This document shows, in pieces, positions 37,501 through 48,214 of a stretch of 64,000 nucleotides of DNA; position 1 is the stretch's first letter, and each line of letters begins with the position of its first letter. The stretch is from NCBI GenBank assembly GCA_910574455.1, contig CAJSYZ010000002.1:1327671-1391670 (forward strand), given 5' to 3'. The DNA is from Trichaptum fuscoviolaceum (Eukaryota; Basidiomycota; Agaricomycetes; Hymenochaetales; Trichaptaceae). The notes under the pieces were generated by a model. That model was not told the origin of the DNA. It made no database searches and saw only the letters and a program-made list of their open reading frames with translations. A program made the translations under genes and the position numbers.

Positions 37501-40121
37501 ACCTCAGTTTAATCCATCTGGCCGTCGTCGAGACCAGCGATGAACTTTGGCGAGACAACCCCGTTTTGGTGACTGGGCTCGTGGAACGCTCCCCCGCTGT
37601 ACTACTCGGAAACACAACTATCACATATGTTACATCTCATAACCCCAATCTCCGGCTAATCCGAATCTAGACACGATAGCTGCTATGCTCTGTGTCTCAC
37701 TTTGACCTGTGGCTGGATGTAGTATGGGAATTTGGCCCTTTCGAATGAGCCCACGGAGCAACACTATCCATACTTCGCAGTCAGTGGATATATATTATCG
37801 TCCGCCCACATGGGGTGCATCGGGAATTCGCCTGCACCTGTACGACGTCGGCTATCAAGGGACTCAATACATGGTTCGCCCCCTTTCTCAGACACTTGGG
37901 TAGCATCTCAAAGATTCGTTGAAATTTGATAGATGCTGGTGTGCTTGATGCATCTGAATATTTGACCGCATGTGGATGGCCTTGATTGCCACCATTATGT
38001 CAAACTGGTGAAGTTTTACGTTTGCCATCCTCATCGATATGCTAAGTGCTCACAATTATTCTGTGTGTAACTGCTTTCGTAGCGGAAGGAGGACTTGATC
38101 GGGAACCAGCGTACCTTTCGGCTCTGCTGTAGATATCTACATGTGCGCGCAGATATCCGCCCGCTCCCCTCTCATCATCATTACTCCTTCAAATGGGCTG
38201 AAATGGTTTAGGCCTAAATCTTGTGTGTCTATGCTCTGCGGCTGAGTCAAACAGCGGGCGCCCGTGTCTTCCGTTAAATGGAACACCTCACAAAGAACTG
38301 CACGTTTTTGTACACTTCTCTGAGAATGACTGACTATACCGTTCAAACCCTGCGTAGGTACTTCTTACGCATCCCTGGAGCGCCCTTAGTACAAAAGAAC
38401 GGTTCAACGTGGTGAAATTACGGCGTATGGCAATCATAGAAACTTCCACTATACCGTAACACAATTCTGTTGGTATTCAGAGACATCTCAAGGATGTATT
38501 GGCTATTGAGCAGCGAAGACAGTAATGGTTGCAGCTTCGACTGGGTGTCATATCTCTAAACAATAGAAGGAAGCCACGAACCATCTACGTTAGAAGTTCA
38601 TCAATCTGTTGAAACCAAAGCGGCGTCTGGATGTCTCCGGCCGACTCAGTGGACCAAGGACCAACTCCTACAAACGAGCGACAATACCTACGGTAGAGAC
38701 ACGTTTATGGTGGTATGATCCCAAGGAACACTGCAAACTAGCTCTGGCCTTCAGGAAATTGAAGCGAGAGTAAGTCCTCGGTAACCCCACCGGAGGCTAT
38801 CCTCGAATTCAGGGAAGCAGTACCAGTCGCAAAAGGCTGGTGTTTACATGGCTAACTCGCCTGATATCAACTGCCCTGACGCCTACACAACGCGTGATCA
38901 CAGCCAGGATTGAGCTCCATGGATCCTGGGATCCCAAATTCAGGAGTCACGCGAAATGAACGGCTGGAAGCTTGCGAACGGGATAGGTACAGCAAATTGA
39001 TTTGCTGAAGGCCCTTATCTCGAAAACTGACATTCGGACTGCCGCCTCGGAAACTTCAAAGCCCGGAAACAGTTTCAGCAGCTGGAAGTCGAAAGCTCGT
39101 CATATATGAGAAACCGCCGGACCGTCAGCTCCAGTACCCAACGAATGAGGAGAGTTTCCGCGTAAGTCCGCAAGGCCGTATGGACGCAAGTTCAAAAACC
39201 AACGTCCTAGTCGCACGTCAGCCGTTATATTCACAGATGAGACAATGCAGTGAGAAGAGGTTCGCGTGCAGATCTTTGCTGCTGACGAACTGGATGTATG
39301 CATTTATTGAATTTAGGAGATAGCAGGAGCACGGGATTGAGCGCGTGCTAATTTGAAGTGCCCCAGTTTCTTCGCGTTACTGACAGTCATGTACGGTCTC
39401 TGTCGATGTCGACGAGATCCTGTGATGGTCAATATTTGCGCTAGCATTTGGATTGAAAGACATGCTTTGATGTCTACTACCCACTGATGCGCCACCTCTG
39501 ACCTTCAGTTTTGTCCAGTTCAGCATCACAGATGAAGACGGGTCCGAGAGTGCGCAAGTATATGACAGTCCTGATGCCTCTGAACAGTGCATCCAGAGAT
39601 CGATTTCCCGGTGAAGGTGAAGTTGCCAAACTTTCCACATAAGACCAAAAACGACTTCATTCTAAAGGTCTGGATTTTCTTGGCACCGATATTGAATTAT
39701 TCGCCCTTCACAGCTGATCAGTGTCGTATTCAAAGGATTAAGGAGTCTAAGCAATGAGAGAAAAAACAAGTAAGAATTCAAGTTAAAGTCATTTTTCAAG
39801 ATGTTTGGTTGTGTAACATGACATAATCTACTTTCCTGTTTTAGTCAATATTCCACGTCGCCACATTTGCCCGCCGTCACCGTCCTATCCATCCTCCACG
39901 CCCAAGCCCTCGTCCTTGCTTGTCGCCGACGCCTTCAGTTCATTGCCTCTCGCATTCAACTCTCTTTCATCAATCTTTTCTTTTATTTCCTTTGCCGCTT
40001 TACTTTCCTTTGGCCTCCTGATCTTCTTTCGACGGCCTGTGGGCCACAAGCTACATCAACAACAGTCGTCGAATCTCGTCGAAACCCCTCGTTCTTCGTC
40101 ATACCCCATCTTGGCCTCACA
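25578..40121. other. Gene-poor region, 14.5 kb
   Basis: No gene that I can support lies between the cyclin start and CHS7. The first few hundred bases should be the cyclin promoter and leader, and the last few hundred the CHS7 promoter (pyrimidine-rich from about 39940). Longest frames: minus 27459-28166 (235 codons) and plus 27902-28603 (233 codons), which overlap and have no recognisable domain; minus 32196-32606 (136). AT content rises at 34900-35950. A possible two-exon remnant is described in the findings at 34150-34471. I see no terminal repeats, reverse transcriptase or transposase motifs. Confidence 0.45.
25993..26025. repeat. 11-bp tandem repeat, three units
   Basis: Three head-to-tail copies of an 11-nt unit close to GATTTCCATAG, the first and third with small mismatches, in the upstream region of the cyclin gene. 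Could be a short minisatellite or a cluster of binding sites; the sequence alone does not say. Confidence 0.75.
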
Positions 40122-41412
40122 ATGACAATTCAATTTGGATCCTTCGAAGGAATATGCGAGACAGCAGCACTCGTTGTCTGTCCGCTCGTACAGTCCGATC
40201 AGGGTGTTGAACCTTCATGTTATAGTCGGAACGTTGACATCGGTGGTACCCTCATCTTTCAACCCTGTGAGTAAACAAACTGGCAAAACGCATGATGTCT
40301 AGCTAAACATTTCTCAAGCGACATGCTTCATACACATCGTTGCCATTATAATGACCGCAATCATGATCTATCATATTCGCAGCAAATATACTGCCGTTGG
40401 TGAGTTTTCTTTTTTTCTTCTTTAAATTATCGATCTTGAGTGCTAATTAATTGTCAACTCTTATGCAGGACGGAAGGAGATTATCATGTTCTTCTACCTC
40501 TACGCAGTTATTGAACTATTAGCTATCTTCCTCGACTCCGGCATTATACCTACAGCAAGCGCAGTATATCCAGTATGTGGTTTATTACCTTCTTCCAGTC
40601 ATGCATCTATTGACACACTCTCATTCAGTGGTTCACGGCGGTCTACACTGGCCTAATAGCAGCAACGTATTGCTGTTTGCTGATAAACGGATTTGTCGGC
40701 TTCCAGTTTGCGGAAGATGGCACACCGCTTTCTCTTTGGGTACGTCATCATTATTTCTGCCGAATTCAATGCTAACCACAACTCCTGTCATATCTATCAG
40801 CTGCTGCGCCTTACATGCCTCGTCATCTTTGGTGTTTCATTTTTCGTGGCAATCGCAACCTTTAAGGGATTCGCCAGCTTCAAATTCTCAAAACCTATTG
40901 GTCTTTGGATCATCTACATTCTGTGGCCGCTCATTTGCTCTGTCGTATATATCATCTCCCAGCTTGTTTTGGTATTCCGGACGCTCGAGGACCGCTGGCC
41001 TATTGGCGATATTGTTTTTGGTGCCGCCTTCTTCGTCGTTGCTCAAGTCGTGCTCTTTGCCTTCTCTGCAACAATCTGCGATGCTGTGGAACACTACATC
41101 GACGGAGTCTTCTTCTTCACGCTTTGCATGCTCCTTAGCGTCATGATGGTGTATAAGTACTGGGATTCGATCACGAAGGAGGACCTTGAATTCTCGGTCG
41201 GAAGTAAAGCCGCGGTGTGGGAGGTGAAGGACCCTTTGCTTGCAGGTGCCGATGCAGACGAAGACTCGAGCAGTTACTACCCTGGCGCAGGCGGTCATAC
41301 AGCAAGCCTGGTTGGAGGTGTCGGAGGTCAGCAATGGTACAATGGACGCAGCGGCGCTGGTGGCCCGTACCCTGGTGGACGAGGCTACCCCCCTTCCTCG
41401 GAACGTTATTGA
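40122..41412 (+). CDS. CHS7: Chitin synthase export chaperone (CHS7-like)
   Basis: Polytopic ER membrane protein needed for class IV chitin synthase (CHS3 type) to leave the ER, hence for cell-wall chitin. Exons 40122-40266, 40319-40399, 40469-40572, 40629-40739 and 40801-41412 give 350 residues. The N-terminus [20 protein letters not shown] carries the family's FGxFxxICxxAxLxxCPL pattern. Then come [40 protein letters not shown], the loop [24 protein letters not shown] and further helices ending [20 protein letters not shown] and [17 protein letters not shown], all landmarks of the family. About seven hydrophobic segments are visible. The C-terminal 50 residues are Gly/Tyr/Pro-rich ([20 protein letters not shown]), longer than in the yeast protein. 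Length fits fungal CHS7 proteins (about 310-350). Confidence 0.95.
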
Positions 41413-42242
41413 GGCTGGAGATCGAAGTAGGAACGATTGCAGGCATCTGGTGGATTCATCATGTTTATTACCCATCACGACTTATATCCCATTTAACTCT
41501 TTCAGATGTGCAGTATCTTTCAATCATGGCAAGATATCTTTATAGCATGGACAGTATCGTAATAGCATTTGCACCTGACAGAGAATGTGTACTCTGCCCT
41601 TTTTATTTTGTTTCGAGCGAGTGATCACTAAAGAATATAGGAATAGGAATAAAAACTTGCTGCAGAGGAGAACATCGAGAAGAGTGTTGATAGTTATTCT
41701 CCTTCATGCAATCATGAAGAACTTCCCGAAAATCAGCATCTGACCAGGCTGCGGGACGAAGACCATCTTGTTATGCGATGAAACCGTTCAAGTTGACTGG
41801 AAATCAGCTAAATCAGCTGTAACCATTAAGTTGTATACAAGTTTCTATCACGGGCCTACACTCGGAAGCCGGTCTGGGAGGTCGGACAGGCTTCAGAAAA
41901 CATCACACAATGCTCACTTGCCTCCAGTTTTCTCTCTCTCTCTGATTACGGCTAACTCTTGTTGTCATTCACCATAATCTGCTCCTGCACAAAACTTGCA
42001 TCGTTCACATGTATGTACTATACAGTGACACTTGCTTGATACATGCACAAATGCAATCACTAGTACGCAATCACAACGACCAACCCATTTCCCCATTCTT
42101 TCTTCTCTTAAATTCAAACATTCTATCCACGAAAAGAAAAGTTCGAGGTGTGTAGCCGGTTGAACTAATGGACAAAGCACGAAGCTGATGGTATAATAAT
42201 GTTGGTGAAATGAGAGAACAAAAGTACACACAAAGGAAAGTG
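41413..42242. other. Convergent intergenic region, CHS7 and DUF6533 gene A
   Basis: 830 bp between the stop codons of two convergent genes. It contains a short CT-rich run near 41931-41946 and small ORFs that I regard as chance. It should hold both 3' UTRs. Confidence 0.5.
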
Positions 42243-44172
42243 TCAAGAGCGATGACTATAACCGTGCATCTCCATGTTTTCTTCGACAGTTCTCTGAGAG
42301 TCGATGTTGTCGAACATATGGCTGCCTCGGCCACGGCCTGGGGCAAATGCCATCCCCGCTTGCGAGACTACCGAGGTTGTCTGTGGCCCAGCTGTTGCCA
42401 TTGTATACACGCTCACGCTGGGTGGCCCAACCATGTATTCGCGCAAGTGGAATACCATGCGCGTAATGGCAATGCTCATAAGACTTAACCAAGCGCCGTC
42501 GACGATAAGCAAGAGGAGCGAATGATCAACGGGCATGAATAACAGAGCGAGGAACTCGCCAAGCGACAAACTAAACCATCACTTCAGTATCAAGCAAAGA
42601 GAGTTGCCATGCAACGTACGCGCTATTCAGCGGAAAGTACATGAGCGCTGCGGACAGAGTCAGTCTGAGGTGGCCGGGATATAGTTGTAGGAGGGCAGCT
42701 TACTGTCCCTGAATATAATCCATGCGAGCTTTGATTGACCTCCTTGTACTTAAAGTGGTATAAGCGCAAGAGGGAAATAACGTACATGCGAAGGACTTAC
42801 TGATCTGGTAAATTCTAAACGAACCAATTACCCATAATACAACCTCATAAGCAAGCGCTATTGCGAAGAGTACGACAAGATATTTCTTCGGCAAAACTTC
42901 TATGAAGGCGCACGATCCTCCTTTACTATTTCCAAGCTCGTCAGCTAAAGGTTTACCGGACTCGACGGCGATATAATGACTCACAATGGGAGTGTGATAT
43001 CTACTCGCAAGGTCAGGGATGTCATGATTAGTACGAGTGTCCTATCCACGTTGTACTGCGTTTGCTTTGCTTACAAATAGCAGACACAGATAACTTTATT
43101 GTGATAGCGGCAAGGACAATGATCTGCGCCTATTAGAGATGTTAGGGAATTACTTGTCAATGAAAGGGCTCGAAAGACGTACGAAGCAATATGCATATAT
43201 AATTCGTTGAATGCGTTTGTTATGACCGAATACGGCTGCTGTTCGTAACGCCTGGATTACTGATAACATCAACAGTGAGTCTTGAAGGGGCTTCAGAGAG
43301 TCTGAATTTTTTTCGTACTTTCCATCGCCCAAGTACAAGTGATCGCGAACCTAAGACGAGAAATGAGCAAAGCCATACGAAACACCGAGAGGGCGAACAA
43401 ACAGACCAAAGTTGAAGGCGAGTTACGACTTCACAGCTTAAATGACTTCAATACGTTTTTCCATGCGGAAAAGAACCTCAAACATACAACTTTCGAAAGA
43501 TCAGCGAATTGATACAGTTTTCATTGAATAAGATCTTCTCACAGGTATTGAAGGGCCAGTGAGTTGTGTACCTACGAGCATCGAGATTAGTGCTTTGACA
43601 ATGTTTCTGACTTCAGATGGCAAGACTGATGTACTCACTCATAATGAGACTTATCTGGTAGCACACCGTACCATATCTGAACCAGAGGTACAAGAATTTA
43701 CCCCACGACCAGTTGGCTTTCTGGTGGATAGAAATGAGGCGATCTACCATGAGAAAATATTTTCGGTGAACGCACCCATATCACCTCGAGCTAGCATACA
43801 AACACGTCGAGGTCAGCCAAAGAAAATGTACGATAGTTTTGCGGCATACCTCGCTGTAATTCAAGGTGAATGAAAACAGACAAACTTAGCCGCCTGGAGA
43901 CCAGACAAATTGTGGCACCCACTCGGCGAAGAAGACACATATGTCATACAGAATCAAGGTCAACGTCCCAGCTACAACGTCATGCGGATTAATAGAGTAG
44001 ATGCAAGCTTGTCTCAGGACGGTTTACTGACCAACGCCATACTGTTGTTCATCCACGGTCAGTCAAGCGTTAGGCGTCGGCAGAGAACTTGCAGGGTCCA
44101 ACTCACTGAAGCAATCTGCGCATCCTTTAAAATAGTCAAAAGAGTGGCAATCTCTTGTTCTAAGCTGCCCAT
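42243..44172 (-). CDS. DUF6533 seven-helix membrane protein, copy A, with microexons
   Basis: Member of the fungal DUF6533 integral-membrane family; function unknown. The first seven exons are 44172-44107, 44041-44032, 43971-43923, 43853-43850, 43790-43776, 43720-43639 and 43571-43543 (66, 10, 49, 4, 15, 82 and 29 nt). They spell MGSLEQEIATLLTILKDAQ, then a helix ending YDICVFFADELEVIW and KANWSWGKFLYLWFRYG, matching the family pattern (YD..., DE....W, W..GK.LY...RY). Later exons, edges only partly resolved, give TWAMENSLLMLSVIQALRTA, AVFGHNKRIQRIIYAYCF, QIIVLAAITIKLSVSAI, a Cys-containing loop with CAFIEVLPKKYLVVL, then AYEVVLWVIGSFRIYQIS, ALMYFPLNSA and a last exon (42569-42243) with LLLLIVDGAWLSLMSIAITR and a soluble tail. 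Overall about 350-400 residues. It is a clear paralogue of copy B at 48215-50045. Confidence 0.78.
43850..43853 (-). other. Predicted 4-nt microexon of DUF6533 copy A
   Basis: The tetranucleotide CGAG on the minus strand is flanked by AG upstream and GT downstream. Joining it between the 49-nt and 15-nt exons is the only way I found to keep frame, and it creates the Asp-Glu pair expected in the DUF6533 domain (FFADELEVIW). The same position in copy B holds TGAG with the same flanks. Confidence 0.7.
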
Positions 44173-47100
44173 CGTCGTTCAGTAATCGTCCACCTGTGCA
44201 GGTGCGAGTGTCACTGATGAAAAGACAACCGGTGCAAGGAAGAGATACAGCATGCAGCTCCAATAAGTAACTGGATCATTGACTACAGCGATCGGTACGC
44301 ACCGTAAAGAGCTCGACGAGTCGGGATCATTCTCCCCTGAAACAGCATAGTACAGATAGTTCCTTTCCGGGGGCTAATCACCGCACATCGGTACGCGAAA
44401 CAGTTATCCCAGTCTGCTCAGATGACTTTCGTACTCCCCGAAAGGTCAGGGGGGTGAGCAACCCTGAATCGATAGTAAGATATTTGCAGAAGTGAGAATA
44501 TTGTCCAACTCCTCTGGATGGTTTTACCGTTTGCGTGGTACGCAACGTAAATTCGCAAATGATCTTCTACGTCAATCGAGAAGAACTCTGTGCACAGTAG
44601 AAGTACTGTTTTGGCCGCGAAAGAAGCTCCCAGTGATTCTGAGCAAATCAAGAAGCTGATCGTGTAGTCCAGACGTTGATATCCGTGCGACCATTTTTGG
44701 GCGCGGTGGGAAAATCGTGATGATTGCTCCATTGCGACAATGTGGCCTTCAGCAAGTCCCGCCAGTGTATGTCGACCATAGAGATCTGAGCGTCCGACCA
44801 CTGAATAATCTTCAGAACTGTGATGCAGAAAGGTCACTTGCAGCGTAGTAATTTATAACCTATGAAACATCGCAGCTGTGTGCGTGGATACAGCATTGAT
44901 TACGACAGCTTTTTCGAAACATTATGAACTTCAGGTACAATGCGCTGTACTTCTGTAATATGGGCGTTCCGCCGTTCGCCGACCGCAAGCGCCCTAGTTG
45001 TAAAAAGGTCTCATTCAGAAACATATGCAGGGCCCTTATTCTAGCTCCATGGGAGTGCACGCTCACCTTCGTCACGCAACTGTTTCAAATTCCAAGGCAT
45101 TCATCTCCCGTCACTCTCCATCGCCCGTAGATCAAATCTCCTTTGGAACGACGGAGGGCGCCGCTTAGTCCAAGCACAAGGATGAGGATGACTGGAAAAA
45201 GTGATACTATCACGCACATCTGTACAGCCGGGGGAGATGCTATACTTGACAATGTGACGATCGCTCCATTGACGTTCAAGGCAAGCCGTTTCAGCATGGC
45301 GAGAGATTGACGAACGCAGTTTTCGATAGCCTGTTGCCAATGTTCATTATATGTAATCATCATCTTTGAAGGTTAGATTACGCAACAGTAAAATAAAAAA
45401 GCTACCATCAAGTAAGGTACCTCTCATATTAGACAGGACAGGATACACACTGTCTCTGAAAACCACCTAAGTAAGTCCCGACTCCCACCCGCACCTAGAA
45501 AAGACCAATTAGGGTTATTCTCGACGGTAGCTGGAATCGACCTGCTCACCAAGCTTACATATCTTCGTAGACGCAAAAAAGCCATATCAAAACTCGGTAA
45601 CACAGTCGGTCGCAAACCCGAATTGTTCCTATGAGCGGGTGGGTGACTGTTATATCTAGACGGATGTTCTTGAGCGCCAAATTATGTAGAAGAGCAAGAA
45701 TATGGAGCTGCAGAGTAAGACTAAAGGCTGCTTAAATCTAGTAGGAATGAGGACAACCAGATACCGATGGCGACGGTCGTCTTCTCTTGGCTTCACAGAA
45801 ACACTGTGCAAATGAGGACACGGTTGCACGGACTGATGGCACATTTAAATAGAGGGTTGACAATATCCGAGAGGGAGCCATGGCGATATAAGTAGATGAG
45901 ATTGTCTTTGTAATAAGTGCTTTTGAGTTTTAACGCCAATAGATTTTAGAAGAAGCTGTCGAGAGGTCGAGAACTTGAAGCTGCCAGTGAACGTGAGAAC
46001 TTTGAGCCTGAGTCCGAATCTAGCCACTTCCACTGGCATCCTGGCATCTCCCACCATGTTGTGGCTTGTCTATCTACTATTGATCTCTAGTACATTGTCG
46101 GGAATAAGAACGGGCTTCCAAATGCTACATCATCAGCTCTCAGTCGTCGTACTCCTCTCGATTTCACTTTTTCGTCGCAAGTGGTGGACTTTGTCTTCAT
46201 CCTTCTTAGACGACAACCGGTGCTGTTTCGTGGCCAACGATGTGCTAATAGCTTCTTTCTTGTCATGCTCTACTCTGAGCACGAAAAAAGGGCGGTGACA
46301 GTCATCCGTCACAAGCTAGGCCGAGTCGAGCGCTTCAAGTCCCCCCCCTCCATCCGTTCATTGTTTCAGGACGGATTTCCTTTGCATCATCCGATCCTAC
46401 TTCCAACGTCTCCGGCTCGTTGATCGTACTTGAGGAAGAAAGAGTGCAGCATAGAGGTTCTGTGTTGGCTCACACAGAATTGATGGACATTTACGATGTC
46501 GCGGTTCCAACGCCTGAGTCCTACGCCCGATGTCAGCTAGTCCGAACAGCAGAGAAATGCCTTTTTACTCACGAATAGTGTCTTCCCATTGCGCCCATGC
46601 GGGATATCACAGAGCCCATCCTCCCCTCGCGTACATAATGGTTCGGCGAGTGTCGATGAAATTGCTTGCCCATCGTGATCAGCCATTGGACCAGAGAACG
46701 GTCCAGCTTCTCGTTTCCCATAACGTCAGCTAACTGTCCCGGCGCACATCTTTCCAGTTTTCAGGTCACAACGCTCGTCCGTGCCCCGCTCTTCCGAATG
46801 CGTCAAACGGTCATTGCTTCGTTCTTCTCCCGTGGCGTCTGCTCATGTCGTCCGAAATAGCCAAGAAAAAGAATCGGTAAACGATCCTGCCAGCAGCTAG
46901 GAGGGTAGGGCAGTAAACTCTTCTACTGGCAAGGGACAATGACACACCTGAGTCTTGAAGCACTCATATCATTCTACTCGCAGCCCGCTGCCTGAATACC
47001 TCCGCTCATGCACAAGCGCAGGCGTAGGCAAGAGAGGGTTCAGCTCCCGACGTTCACCAATAATCGACATCTCTTCTCACACCCTCTCCGTCATCCTCGA

Positions 47101-47348
47101 CACTGGTCATCGCTGCTCAGCCCCCTCTAATGTTCTGGCTCCATGCGTCCCCAAAGTCGGCAGAGGGCTACTGTCTCAGTCATCAGAGCCTCCGTCTGCG
47201 TCTTCTGCAACTCATAGTAATAGTCAGTCGGATGCGTACCACGCTGGTTCAAGCCGAGGTATCAAAGGAGGGTCCAGCTCCTCGTCATCGGTCAGCAATC
47301 CCCAATGTGATCCGCACCTCCACTATCAAAAGCTCTTCAACGCACCAT
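44173..47348. other. Region between DUF6533 copies, possible diverged membrane-protein pieces
   Basis: Mostly short ORFs on both strands. A minus-strand frame at 45085-45363 encodes a plausible membrane segment (VQMCVIVSLFPVILILVLGL followed by SGALRRSKG), and a related sequence seems to recur in another frame near 44640-44740 (see findings). From 45980 to 47300 plus-strand frames are Ser-rich and unremarkable. I cannot build a complete gene here. Confidence 0.35.
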
Positions 47349-47699
47349 CTACAACTTCTCAAACAACTCTGGGCGATGCACGATCTCCTTGCGCCTAGCT
47401 GCCTGCTCCAGAGTCACGAGTCCGGGGCGCCAGTTGCTCTCGGCTGTCTGCCAGACGAACTCGGAGCTCGGGACCTCCTTGATGGCACGGCGGAACGTGG
47501 GCAACTTGAAGCGTGAGAGGCACTCGGCGAGCTTTGACTTGGCGCGCGGAGTCTCCTCGTCCTCGTCGTCCTCGTCATGCATGTACGGCTTGATCCTGTG
47601 CACGTAGATGAAGTCCGGGTTGGAATCCACACGCGTGAGCGGGAATGGGATGACACCTGCGTTGAGGGGAACGTAAACCTTGGGTTCAGTATAAGGCAT
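47349..47699 (-). CDS. Hypothetical acidic/basic protein, 116 residues
   Basis: A single-exon frame starting MPYTEPKVYVPLNAGVIPFP and ending RRKEIVHRPELFEKL. GC content and codon choice in this stretch are higher than in the surrounding DNA, and the composition is that of a real protein: a short acidic block (HDEDDEDEE), then SKLAECLSRFKLPTFRRAIK and SSEFVWQTAESNWRPGLVTL. A splice acceptor-like AG lies a few tens of bases upstream of the ATG (near 47737), so the ATG may follow a spliced leader; an in-frame ATG at 47816 would give 155 residues. I do not recognise the family and infer no function. It sits just downstream of DUF6533 copy B, on the same strand. Confidence 0.5.
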   Translation of the reverse strand: MPYTEPKVYVPLNAGVIPFPLTRVDSNPDFIYVHRIKPYMHDEDDEDEETPRAKSKLAECLSRFKLPTFRRAIKEVPSSEFVWQTAESNWRPGLVTLEQAARRKEIVHRPELFEKL

Positions 47700-48214
47700 G
47701 TCTGTATGCTTTAAATGCGGATTAGTATAAACGCTGTTAACGTCAATAATATCGTCTCTGTGAGATGATGGGGGTAGAAAGCAAGCGTTTCTGAAGGACT
47801 CAGACAGAATGTGCATTTGCTTTATAGCCCCGGAGACTGCTTTCGATGTGAACTGAATATTGTTTCAGAGCTGATGTCGATATTGGATCTCGGACTAGAA
47901 AGGGCCACGCAGTACCCAGATCATTGCAATGTTGGATATGAATTACGTCTCTGACTGGCAGAGTTTCTGGTTGGTTGGCTGAGAAGGTCCTCAATCAAAA
48001 AACTAGACGTGGGCGACGTTTGGCTGTGCTATAAAGCTATTTTTTCTAAAGGCCATGACTTGTCTGGAAAGTAGCCGGAGAACTCCTTTCTCCCGCTAGC
48101 TTTACTACTGGTTGTTTGACATCGCTACTGACATAGGCTATATTTTCAGTACTGCAACTGAACTAGAATCAATTCCACATGCGAACTTCGATACAGTGAG
48201 CACGACATCAACAT
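47700..48214. other. Intergenic, downstream of DUF6533 copy B
   Basis: About 515 bp, AT-rich, between two minus-strand genes. It should hold the 3' UTR of DUF6533 copy B and the promoter or spliced leader of the 116-residue ORF. Nothing else was recognised. Confidence 0.45.
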
